13,142 nucleotides of DNA from an uncultured Clostridia bacterium (lineage in GTDB: Bacteria; Bacillota; Clostridia; UMGS1883): positions 1 to 13,142 of the forward strand of contig CANRER010000028.1 in the NCBI GenBank assembly GCA_947629615.1. The letters are read 5' to 3'. The notes beneath the pieces are model-generated. The model was given only the letters and a program-made list of their open reading frames with translations. It was not told where the DNA came from and ran no database searches. Of this stretch, positions 1-5,689 are shown one piece after another; positions within the stretch are counted from its first letter, which is position 1; each line of letters begins with the position of its first letter. Position numbers and translations under genes: made by a program.

Positions 1-735
1 GGCGGTCATGATGAACATTTTCAAGGCGGTGTTCAGCTTGAACACGGCCAGGGGCGCGCCGCTGTACTCGATCAGGGGGCCTTCGCAGATCTCCGTCTCC
101 GCCTCGGCCACGTCGAAGGGCTGGGTGCCCACCTCCGCGGGGATGACCAGCAGCATGGCCAGGGCGGCGGGGATCAGGCTCCAGTGGAGGATACCCAGAC
201 CGTTTGTCTGCTGCCAGGCCACGATCTCCTGCAGGGAGAAGCAAAGCGTGTCGCCGCCCACCTTTTTTGCCACGGAGAGCAGCACCACGATCAGGGGCAG
301 CTCATAGGCCATCATGGTCACCATCTCCCGGGAGATGCCGATGCCGGCATAGGGGGAGCCGGAGGCGGAGCCGCCCACGATCAGGGACACGCCGGGGATC
401 GTGAGCAGATACAGTATCACGATCAGATCCCCCTGCATTTTGGGGAAGGCGCTGTAGCTGAACACGGGGATAAAGAGCATGAGCACCACCAGACTGACGA
501 AGCCCACCACCGGCGCCGCCAGGAACGCGGCCCTGTTGGCGGCGTGAGGGACGATGGTCTCCTTGCCCATGAGCTTGAAGAAGTCATAGAAGGGCTGGAT
601 GATGGGGGGGCCCACCCGCTTTTGCATCCGTGCCAGGACCTTCCGGTCGATGCCCGAGAGCAGGAGGCCCGCCAGAGTGACAAAGAGAATGCCGGGGAAA
701 ACAAGGATCTTGAATAAGTAGGTCAGAATCGTCAT
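1..735 (-). CDS. NuoH/HyfC/EchB-like membrane subunit of an energy-converting hydrogenase or complex I-like complex (3' end missing)
   Basis: The reading frame starts at ATG 735-733 and stays open for 245 codons to the window edge, so the C-terminus is missing. GGAGGG lies just upstream (plus-strand 743-748), between the upstream stop and this ATG. The protein is highly hydrophobic with several membrane segments. Residues 40-55 read RVGPPIIQPFYDFFKL, and residues 206-226 contain PFDVAEAETEICEGP followed by LIEYSG. These are the two hallmark cytoplasmic loops of the NADH dehydrogenase subunit 1 family (NuoH, HyfC/HycD, EchB), which link the quinone-site or hydrogenase module to the proton path. 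The missing quinone-style partners and the upstream antiporter-like gene fit a group 4 [NiFe] hydrogenase or related complex, whose catalytic genes would lie beyond position 1; that is inference. Codon use (nearly all ATC for Ile, CGG for Arg) differs from the rest of the window. Confidence 0.85.
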   Translation of the reverse strand, partial: MTILTYLFKILVFPGILFVTLAGLLLSGIDRKVLARMQKRVGPPIIQPFYDFFKLMGKETIVPHAANRAAFLAAPVVGFVSLVVLMLFIPVFSYSAFPKMQGDLIVILYLLTIPGVSLIVGGSASGSPYAGIGISREMVTMMAYELPLIVVLLSVAKKVGGDTLCFSLQEIVAWQQTNGLGILHWSLIPAALAMLLVIPAEVGTQPFDVAEAETEICEGPLIEYSGAPLAVFKLNTALKMFIMTA

Positions 736-749
736 CTCTTTCTCCCTCC

Positions 750-1043
750 TTACCGGACAAATACGAACATGAACAGGGTGATCAGCGCGGCGCCGGACAC
801 GGTCCACAGGGCGTAGTCGTTCACGACCCCGGAGTGGGCGCCCTGCATGACCCTGAAGTAGCCCTTCCAGTCGTGCTTAAAGCCCCAGAACAGGTCGGAC
901 CCGCCCACGTGGGAGGGCATGCTCTTCTCGCCGCTGAAGAAGGTGGCATACTTGCCGTCGCTGTCCCCGTCGGGGGCCTCCAGCACCTGGCCGCGGCTTT
1001 TTGCCCCGGTGACGATCACCAGGCCTACCGCGCACAGCACAGC
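750..1043 (-). CDS. C-terminal fragment of an antiporter-like (NuoL/NuoN/Mrp-type) membrane subunit, 5' end lost at the junction
   Basis: About 97 codons remain, ending at TAA (plus-strand 750-752), 14 bases before the NuoH-like ATG. The fragment starts with a hydrophobic stretch (AVLCAVGLVIVTG), has a polar loop containing GGSDLFWGFKHDWKGYF, then AHSGVVNDYALW and a last membrane helix ending LFMFVFVR. A polar tail followed by one terminal helix fits the end of the long antiporter-like subunits of group 4 hydrogenases and related complexes. The assignment leans mostly on the tight coupling with the NuoH-like gene; sequence motifs of the family core are absent because that part is missing. An ATG at 1079 keeps the frame open, but the bases above about 1044 are antisense to spoIIIAA and should not be counted as this protein. 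The gene is broken here, not short by nature. Confidence 0.6.
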   Translation of the reverse strand, partial: AVLCAVGLVIVTGAKSRGQVLEAPDGDSDGKYATFFSGEKSMPSHVGGSDLFWGFKHDWKGYFRVMQGAHSGVVNDYALWTVSGAALITLFMFVFVR

Positions 1044-1046
1044 CTT
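1020..1046. other. Breakpoint joining two unrelated gene clusters head to head
   Basis: To the left, minus-strand coding sequence of a hydrogenase-type membrane subunit runs up to here without a start. To the right, plus-strand SpoIIIAA coding sequence begins in mid-domain at SLREGYVTLEGGHRVG. The usual first 100 or so residues of SpoIIIAA and the large N-terminal part of the antiporter subunit are both absent. Codon use changes across the point: ATC and CGG dominate on the left, while ATA, AGG and CGC are common on the right. The exact base cannot be set, because both frames stay open through the segment. No insertion sequence end, att-like repeat or tRNA is visible. A mis-joined assembly is the simplest reading; a real rearrangement is possible. 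Confidence 0.75.
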
Positions 1047-1658
1047 AGGGAGGGCTATGTCACCCTCGAGGGCGGCCACCGCGTGGGCGTGTGCGGTCGG
1101 CTCGCCTCCGGGGCGGGCGAGGCGGCAATGGTCGAGCCGTCGGCCCTATGCTTCCGCGTGGCGCGGGAGGTGCGCGGCGCGGCAAAGCCACTGGAGCGTT
1201 ACCTCGGCGGCAGTATACTTATAATTTCGCCGCCGGGCTGCGGCAAAACCACAATCCTGCGCGACGCGGCGCGTATGCTCGGCGACCGCGAGCCCGTCTG
1301 CATAGTTGACGAGCGCAGCGAGCTTGCCGCCATGAGGGGCGGCGTTCCGCAGATGGACGTGGGGGCTTACGCCTGCGTGCTGGACGGGGTGAAAAAGCCG
1401 CAGGGCATGATGATGGCCCTTCGCGCGATGTCGCCGAGAGCCATCGTTACGGACGAGATAGGCGGCGACGAGGACGCGGAGGCGATTTTTCGAGCGGTAA
1501 ACTCGGGCGTCGCGGTGATGACCTCCGTACACGCTGCGGACGCGGGCGAAGTCAGGCGGAGAACGGCCCTCGGCGGCCTGCTCGACCGCCGCGTCTTTGG
1601 CTGCGTGGTAACGCTGGGCGGCGTGGGAGTGATAACGGAGGTAAACTGCTATGCTTAA
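1041..1658 (+). CDS. spoIIIAA: Stage III sporulation protein AA, ATPase, N-terminally truncated
   Basis: About 205 residues of SpoIIIAA remain, against roughly 300 in full-length members, so about the first third is lost at the breakpoint. SpoIIIAA is the secretion-type ATPase on the mother-cell face of the SpoIIIA channel. In the remaining fragment, SLREGYVTLEGGHRVGVCG opens the conserved core, Walker A is SPPGCGKTT (about residues 63-71), IVDERSE follows near residue 88, and the Walker B region is AIVTDEIGG (134-142). KPQGMMMALRAMSP is the family stretch between the two. The end overlaps spoIIIAB by 8 bases. An open frame can be followed upstream to ATG 834, but its first 60-odd residues are antisense to the hydrogenase-type gene and are not SpoIIIAA. 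The native start and the operon promoter (normally sigma-E) are not in the window. Confidence 0.93.
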   Translation, partial: SLREGYVTLEGGHRVGVCGRLASGAGEAAMVEPSALCFRVAREVRGAAKPLERYLGGSILIISPPGCGKTTILRDAARMLGDREPVCIVDERSELAAMRGGVPQMDVGAYACVLDGVKKPQGMMMALRAMSPRAIVTDEIGGDEDAEAIFRAVNSGVAVMTSVHAADAGEVRRRTALGGLLDRRVFGCVVTLGGVGVITEVNCYA

Positions 1659-2103
1659 GGCCGCCGGAGCCGTGCTGATACTTGTCGGCAGCGCCGCGCT
1701 GGGGTTTTCCAAGCGAATGACGCTCAGCCGCAGGCTCGACGACCTCCGCCGCCTTCGCTGGGAAACCGCTTCGCTGAGGAGCAAAATATACGGCCGAGGC
1801 GTAAGCCTTGAGGAGGCGTTCGCCGAAAGCGAGCTTTTTGCCCCCGCGGCGGAGGCTCTCGGACGGGGAGTGCCCGTGCGCGAGGCCGTGCTGCCGCTGG
1901 GGCAAGGCGCGGAGGGCTTTGAGCTTTTCGCGAGGGGGCTGGAGGCCGACACCTTCGAGGGGCAGATAAGGAACATAGACGTTTTTCTCGCCGAGCTCGA
2001 GGGCGGCATAGCCCGCGCCGAGGACGACCTTAAACGGCGCGGCAGGCTGTACCTCGGCGGCGGAGCTCTGGCCGGGGCGGCGGCCGTGATAATGCTTTTG
2101 TGA
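1651..2103 (+). CDS. spoIIIAB: Stage III sporulation protein AB
   Basis: A 150-residue protein in the canonical second place of the spoIIIA operon. It starts with a hydrophobic helix (about residues 3-19), has a charged helical middle (LSRRLDDLRRLRWETASLRSKI near residue 25 onward), and ends with a second membrane helix (LYLGGGALAGAAAVIMLL). This layout resembles type II secretion F-domain proteins, the known resemblance of SpoIIIAB, thought to sit at the base of the channel next to the SpoIIIAA ATPase. The ATG overlaps the end of spoIIIAA by 8 bases and is preceded by GGAGGT (1637-1642), so translation is probably coupled. The length is slightly under the usual 170 or so residues. Confidence 0.9.
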   Translation: MLKAAGAVLILVGSAALGFSKRMTLSRRLDDLRRLRWETASLRSKIYGRGVSLEEAFAESELFAPAAEALGRGVPVREAVLPLGQGAEGFELFARGLEADTFEGQIRNIDVFLAELEGGIARAEDDLKRRGRLYLGGGALAGAAAVIMLL

Positions 2104-2114
2104 GGAGGGTCGGC

Positions 2115-2309
2115 ATGGAGGTTGACCTGATTTTTCAAATCGCGGGGGTGGGGATAATCGTGGCCGTGATGAACCAACTGCTGACCCGCTCGGGCCGCGA
2201 GGAGCAGGCCATGATGACGACGATAGCCGGCCTTGTGGTGGTGCTGATAATCCTTGTGGACAAGATAGGCGAGCTGTTCGCGACGGTAAAGGCCGTTTTC
2301 GGCCTATGA
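2115..2309 (+). CDS. spoIIIAC: Stage III sporulation protein AC
   Basis: A 64-residue membrane protein with two hydrophobic helices (about residues 5-20 and 36-48). It begins MEVDLIFQIAGVGIIVAVMN, which closely matches the opening of Bacillus SpoIIIAC. It is one of the small integral proteins of the channel. I chose ATG 2115 because GAGGAGG (2102-2108) sits 6 bases upstream; an in-frame GTG at 2100 would add five residues that do not fit the family. The stop overlaps the spoIIIAD start in an ATGA arrangement, indicating coupled translation. The family length is about 65-68 residues, so the gene is intact. Confidence 0.93.
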   Translation: MEVDLIFQIAGVGIIVAVMNQLLTRSGREEQAMMTTIAGLVVVLIILVDKIGELFATVKAVFGL

Positions 2310-2689
2310 GCGTGGCGGGCATTTGCGCGTTGGCGGTCTGCGCGGCGATAATCGCGCTGTCGCTTCGGGAGCTGCGCCCCGAGATGGCGCGGCTGCTCGC
2401 GCTGGCGGCCTCGCTGGTCGTGATGGGCGCGGCGGTGGCGATGGCGGCGGAGTTCGTGGCCGCGCTAAAGGATTTCAGCCTCATAAGCCTGCCCTTGGCC
2501 GAGTTCCTGCGGCCCATGCTAAAGGTCACGGGCATAGCCTACATCGCGCAGTTCGCGGCAGAGCTGTGCCGCGACTGCGGCGAAACCGCCCTTGCCGGGC
2601 GGGTGGAGCTGGCCGGCAAAACCGCCGTTACGCTGATGAGCTTTCCTATTATAAAGGACGTGTTTTTGAAGCTTATGAATTTCCTGTGA
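2306..2689 (+). CDS. spoIIIAD: Stage III sporulation protein AD
   Basis: A 127-residue polytopic membrane protein of the SpoIIIAC/AD family, an integral part of the feeding-tube channel. Residues 71-91 carry the conserved block MLKVTGIAYIAQFAAELCRD, followed by CGETALAGRVELAGKTAVTL and the closing helix containing FPIIKDVF. The first membrane helices lie at about residues 4-20 and 28-50. It overlaps spoIIIAC by 4 bases (ATGA). The stop at 2687-2689 is followed by spoIIIAE after nine bases. Length is normal for the family. Confidence 0.93.
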   Translation: MSVAGICALAVCAAIIALSLRELRPEMARLLALAASLVVMGAAVAMAAEFVAALKDFSLISLPLAEFLRPMLKVTGIAYIAQFAAELCRDCGETALAGRVELAGKTAVTLMSFPIIKDVFLKLMNFL

Positions 2690-2698
2690 GGTGGAAAG

Positions 2699-3733
2699 AT
2701 GGACGAGTTCACCTTTCCGGCCCTGTCCGCCGAAAGCGAAGGCTGGCTTGAACAGCTTATGCCCGGCTTTTCCGCCGAGGGTGCGATGGCCGATATGCTC
2801 GCGGGCAGCTTCGGGTTCGACATGAGCGCCGCCTCCGGGCGGCTGCTGAACCTGTTTTTCGGCGAGCTCAGGCTGTGCCTGCGCACGCTCGCGCTGCTGC
2901 TGGCGCTCGGGGTGTTTTTGGCGATAATACGCAACCTACAGGCCTCCTTCGGGCGCGAGAGCGTGGGCGCGGCGGCCAATCTGGCCGCGGCGGCCTACCT
3001 GACGGCCATCGCGCTGGAGGCGTTTTCGTCGGCGCGGAGCTGCGCTCTCGGCGCGGTCGAGGACTTGAGCATGATAATGAACGCCATTCTGCCCGCGACG
3101 CTGACGCTAATGATGAGCGGCGGCATGGCCGTGAGCGGCGGGGCGATACACCCGGTGATATACTTCATGTGCGCCGCGCTCACATTCGTGATACGCCGCT
3201 TGGTGATACCTATGGCGATGTTTTCGATGGCCCTGCGGCTGCTCGGCGGCTTTTCGCCGGGGGTGGACGTGGGCGGCATGGCCGACTTGTGCCAGCGGAT
3301 AAGCGCGTATGTGTTAAGCTTCGTTATGGTGATATTTACGGGCGTGCTGTCGGTGACGCGGTTCGCGGCCTCGTCCTTCGATTCGCTGGCCGCGCGGGGA
3401 CTGAAATTCGCGGTGTCGTCGGCTTTGCCCGTCGTGGGCGGCTCGATAGCCGACGCCATGAGCAGCGTCGCCGGCGGCAGCCTTATGCTGAAAAACACCA
3501 TCGGCGCGGCGGGCGTTGCGCTGATGATAGCCGTGGCTCTGCTGCCGGTGGTAAAAATCGGCGCGCTGGCGTTGGTTTTCCGCGTGGGCGGTGCGCTGAC
3601 GGGCCCCTTGGGCGGCCCCGTGGCGGATTCGGTATACCGCATGGCGGGGTGCCTCGAATCGCTGCTCGCGTCGGTGGCCTGCGTAGCCGTGATGATGGTG
3701 ATAGCCGTAACGGCGTTGATGGGCGGTGCGTGA
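2699..3733 (+). CDS. spoIIIAE: Stage III sporulation protein AE
   Basis: A 344-residue polytopic membrane protein, the largest transmembrane component of the SpoIIIA complex. Family-like blocks include RGLKFAVSSALPVVGGSIAD (about residues 233-252), MLKNTIGAAGVALMI (263-277) and LLPVVKIGALAL (281-292). Membrane helices are evident at about 60-78, 90-108, 150-168, 205-220 and 320-340. The start ATG 2699 follows a GAGGTGG sequence (2688-2694) that overlaps the spoIIIAD stop. Bacillus SpoIIIAE is about 400 residues and begins with a cleavable-looking signal peptide. This protein instead starts with about 45 polar or acidic residues (MDEFTFPALSAESEG) and no signal, and only nine bases separate it from spoIIIAD, so no upstream exon-like extension is available. 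Confidence 0.92.
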   Translation: MDEFTFPALSAESEGWLEQLMPGFSAEGAMADMLAGSFGFDMSAASGRLLNLFFGELRLCLRTLALLLALGVFLAIIRNLQASFGRESVGAAANLAAAAYLTAIALEAFSSARSCALGAVEDLSMIMNAILPATLTLMMSGGMAVSGGAIHPVIYFMCAALTFVIRRLVIPMAMFSMALRLLGGFSPGVDVGGMADLCQRISAYVLSFVMVIFTGVLSVTRFAASSFDSLAARGLKFAVSSALPVVGGSIADAMSSVAGGSLMLKNTIGAAGVALMIAVALLPVVKIGALALVFRVGGALTGPLGGPVADSVYRMAGCLESLLASVACVAVMMVIAVTALMGGA

Positions 3734-3735
3734 GA

Positions 3736-4173
3736 ATGGCCGAATACATACGTACTCTCGGCGCGGCGGTGATACTTGCCGCGCTGACGGATATGCTCGT
3801 GCCGGAGGGGAGCCTTCGCAGCTGCTGTCGGCTGGCGTGCGGCTTTGTGGTGATTTCAGCCGCCCTCTCGCCCTTTCTCGCCGGGGCGGATTTGACGCTC
3901 CCAAGCTACACCGCCGCCGATACCGAGGCCGCCGAGGCCGAGGCCCGAGCAAGGGTGCTGCTGCGGCACAAGGCCAATTTGGAGGAGATAATCGAGGCCG
4001 AGTTCCCCGGCTGCGAGGCGAGCGTCGAGGTAGACGGCGACGGCGGCGTAAGAAGCGTTACCGTCCAAAACGCCGCCGACGAGGAGGCCGCGCGGGCCTA
4101 CGCGGAAAGGGAGCTGGGGCTTGAAAGGAGCGAAATAAAAATAAATGAAGCTGAACAAACTGCCGCCCGGTGA
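3736..4173 (+). CDS. spoIIIAF: Stage III sporulation protein AF
   Basis: A 145-residue protein with two N-terminal membrane helices (about residues 5-22 and 31-50) separated by LVPEGSLRSCCRLACG, the usual SpoIIIAF loop (LVP-G). An alanine/glutamate-rich helical stretch (62-90) and a small soluble alpha/beta domain follow. SpoIIIAF is a membrane-anchored ring-type component of the channel. The start at ATG 3736 lies two bases after the spoIIIAE stop with only a weak ribosome site, suggesting re-initiation after spoIIIAE. The frame is open far upstream, but that part is shadow sequence in spoIIIAE. Its 3' end overlaps spoIIIAG by 29 bases. Confidence 0.88.
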   Translation: MAEYIRTLGAAVILAALTDMLVPEGSLRSCCRLACGFVVISAALSPFLAGADLTLPSYTAADTEAAEAEARARVLLRHKANLEEIIEAEFPGCEASVEVDGDGGVRSVTVQNAADEEAARAYAERELGLERSEIKINEAEQTAAR

Positions 4174-4627
4174 TAAAAAGCGGAGCTTTGGAATATATAT
4201 TATACTGCTGTTGGGGGTGGCTCTGCTCGCCCTCGGCTCGCTGCCGAACAAAAAGCCCGAAGCCGAGGCTAAGCCGGCGGAAAAAAACGGCGGCTACATG
4301 GAGCTGCTCGAGGCGAGGCTTTCCAAAACGCTTTCCGAAATCGACGGCGCGGGCCGCGTGGAGGTTATGCTTGTGGCCGAAAACGACGGCTCTATCGCCG
4401 TTCAGCAGGACGGCAGCGGCGAAAGCAGCAAAACCGTGGTGATCTCCGGCCCGAGCGGCAGCGAAGCCCTCGTGCTGGCCGAAAACGCGCCCTCCGTCCG
4501 CGGGGCGCTGATTGTCGCGGAGGGCGGCGGCAGCGACCGCGTCCGCGCCGACCTCGCCGAAGCGGCCTCGACGGCTCTCGGCATAGGCGCGCACAGGGTG
4601 AAGGTCTACAAAATGCGGCAGGCGTAA
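4145..4627 (+). CDS. spoIIIAG: Stage III sporulation protein AG
   Basis: A 160-residue single-pass protein: positively charged N-terminus, one membrane helix (about residues 16-32), then a soluble domain with VEVMLVAENDG (72-82), a variable Ser/Gly-rich insertion, and PSVRGALIVAEGGGSDRVRADL (about 116-137), the SpoIIIAG family signature. SpoIIIAG forms the large 30-subunit ring in the space between mother cell and forespore in Bacillus. ATG 4145 is inside the end of spoIIIAF. AAAGGAG (4124-4130) is 14 bases upstream, a long spacing, so efficient start probably depends on translational coupling with spoIIIAF. Length is somewhat below Bacillus SpoIIIAG (about 229), mainly in the linker. Confidence 0.92.
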   Translation: MKLNKLPPGDKKRSFGIYIILLLGVALLALGSLPNKKPEAEAKPAEKNGGYMELLEARLSKTLSEIDGAGRVEVMLVAENDGSIAVQQDGSGESSKTVVISGPSGSEALVLAENAPSVRGALIVAEGGGSDRVRADLAEAASTALGIGAHRVKVYKMRQA

Positions 4628-4654
4628 AAAAATAAAATGTAAAGGAGCATTTTT

Positions 4655-5173
4655 ATGATGATGGTATTCAAAAGGAAACAGCTTGTATTGGCGGTGCTGG
4701 CGGTGCTTGTGGGCGTGGCGGGCTATGTGAACATCAGCCGCGAGCGCAGCGTATCGACCGAGGAGGATCTCGAGGCCTCGGCGGGGTATCTCGGCGAGGC
4801 TCAGCTTGTCGAAAGCGACAGCGTGACGGATTTCTTCGCGCAGGCGAGGATAGACCGCGAGGCCGGGCGCAGTAAGTCCATCGAAACCTTTAACTCGCTC
4901 ATCTCGAATGAGGACGCCGATGAGGAAACCCGCGAAACGGCCCAGCAGGGCGTGCTTACCCTCGCCCAAAACACCGAAACCGAAACCGCCGTTGAAAACC
5001 TTATCCGCGCGAAGGGCTTCGAGGACGCCGTATGCTACATCAACAACGGCATGGCGAACGTGGTTGTGAAGGCCGAATCAATCGACAGCAGCGACGCGGC
5101 CATTATTTCGGAAATCGTTTCGGAGCAGAGCGGCATACCGAACGAAAAAATCAAAATCGTGGAGCTGAATTAA
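4655..5173 (+). CDS. spoIIIAH: Stage III sporulation protein AH
   Basis: A 172-residue single-pass protein: KRKQ then one membrane helix (about residues 9-24), a helical linker rich in acidic residues, and a C-terminal ring-building domain (about 105-172) with VENLIRAKGFEDAVCYINNG and VVVKAESIDSSDAAIISEIV. SpoIIIAH resembles EscJ/PrgK secretion rings and pairs across the intermembrane space with forespore SpoIIQ. A strong ribosome site, AAAGGAG (4641-4647), lies 7 bases before ATG 4655. Three ATG codons in a row make the exact start uncertain by two residues. The gene is spaced 27 bases from spoIIIAG, the only real gap inside the operon. Confidence 0.93.
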   Translation: MMMVFKRKQLVLAVLAVLVGVAGYVNISRERSVSTEEDLEASAGYLGEAQLVESDSVTDFFAQARIDREAGRSKSIETFNSLISNEDADEETRETAQQGVLTLAQNTETETAVENLIRAKGFEDAVCYINNGMANVVVKAESIDSSDAAIISEIVSEQSGIPNEKIKIVELN

Positions 5174-5181
5174 ATTAATAC

Positions 5182-5210
5182 TTGAATTTTAGGGAAAGCT
5201 ATGGTAGAAT
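5182..5210 (+). promoter_or_regulatory. Sigma-A-type promoter for the Asp23/isomerase/araD unit
   Basis: TTGAAT (5182-5187) and TAGAAT (5205-5210) are separated by exactly 17 bases, and a TGG just before the -10 box gives an extended -10. It sits in the AT-rich gap after spoIIIAH. This would let the downstream genes be transcribed in growing cells, independently of the sporulation operon. Predicted from sequence only. Confidence 0.65.
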
Positions 5211-5242
5211 AAAATAAGATGAAATACTATGGAGGGATAAAT

Positions 5243-5656
5243 ATGGCAGAAGGCTTCATTGTTTCCGAAAACGGGAACGTCAATATTTCAGACGAGGTTC
5301 TGATAAGAATAAGCTCCATCGCCGCCCGCGAGGTGGACGGCGTGGTCGCTCTCGGCGCGCCGGGAGGGTCGCTGAGCGAATTTCTCGGCAAAAAGGGTCA
5401 GTCGAAGGGCGTGAAGGTGGAGCTTGGCGAAAACAGCGCCGAAATCGACATACACATCTGCGTGCGCTTCGGGGTGAAAATCTGCGACGTGGCCCGCAAG
5501 GTGCAGGAATCCGTCAAGTTCGCGCTGGAATCCTACGCCGGAATGGACAACGTGCTTGTGAACGTATTCGTTGACGCAATCGACGTCGACAAGGCCGCGA
5601 AGCCCGCCGCCGAGGAGGAGCCCGCCGAGCCCGAAAAGCCCGATGAAGAAAAATAA
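5243..5656 (+). CDS. Asp23/Gls24 family protein (YqhY-like)
   Basis: A 137-residue protein of the Asp23/Gls24 (DUF322) family. The N-terminus reads ISDEVLIRISSIAAREVDGV followed by VALG, the typical family opening. VKVELGENSAEIDIHICVRFG and VARKVQESVKFALESYAGM follow, and the tail (about 120-137) is rich in Glu, Pro and Lys. Paralogs near spoIIIA and accBC in Bacillus (YqhY) have been tied to control of fatty-acid synthesis; applying that here is inference. I chose ATG 5243 because GGAGGG (5231-5236) lies 6 bases upstream; an in-frame ATG at 5219 would place that ribosome site inside the gene. The usual neighbours accB/accC and nusB are absent and a sugar isomerase follows after 33 bases. Confidence 0.88.
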   Translation: MAEGFIVSENGNVNISDEVLIRISSIAAREVDGVVALGAPGGSLSEFLGKKGQSKGVKVELGENSAEIDIHICVRFGVKICDVARKVQESVKFALESYAGMDNVLVNVFVDAIDVDKAAKPAAEEEPAEPEKPDEEK

Positions 5657-5689
5657 CCCTTGTAATTTTTAACAAAAGGAGAGAATACA

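Noticed and set aside
834..1040. Apparent N-terminal extension of SpoIIIAA from ATG 834
   Set aside because: The first 60-odd residues are the exact antisense of the hydrogenase-type fragment and do not resemble the SpoIIIAA N-terminus; the open frame is a by-product of high GC.
1146..2535. Long minus-strand open frames opposite spoIIIAA to spoIIIAD
   Set aside because: They are low-complexity (Arg, Ser, Pro-rich), lack ribosome sites and lie opposite genes with clear family motifs.
4058..4969. 303-codon minus-strand frame opposite spoIIIAF to spoIIIAH
   Set aside because: No family motif; rich in His/Arg/Phe as typical of antisense frames in this codon style; spoIIIAG and AH on the other strand are certain.
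5657..5689. Regulatory hairpin or terminator between the Asp23 gene and the isomerase gene
   Set aside because: Only CCTT/AAGG pairing is available, too weak to call.
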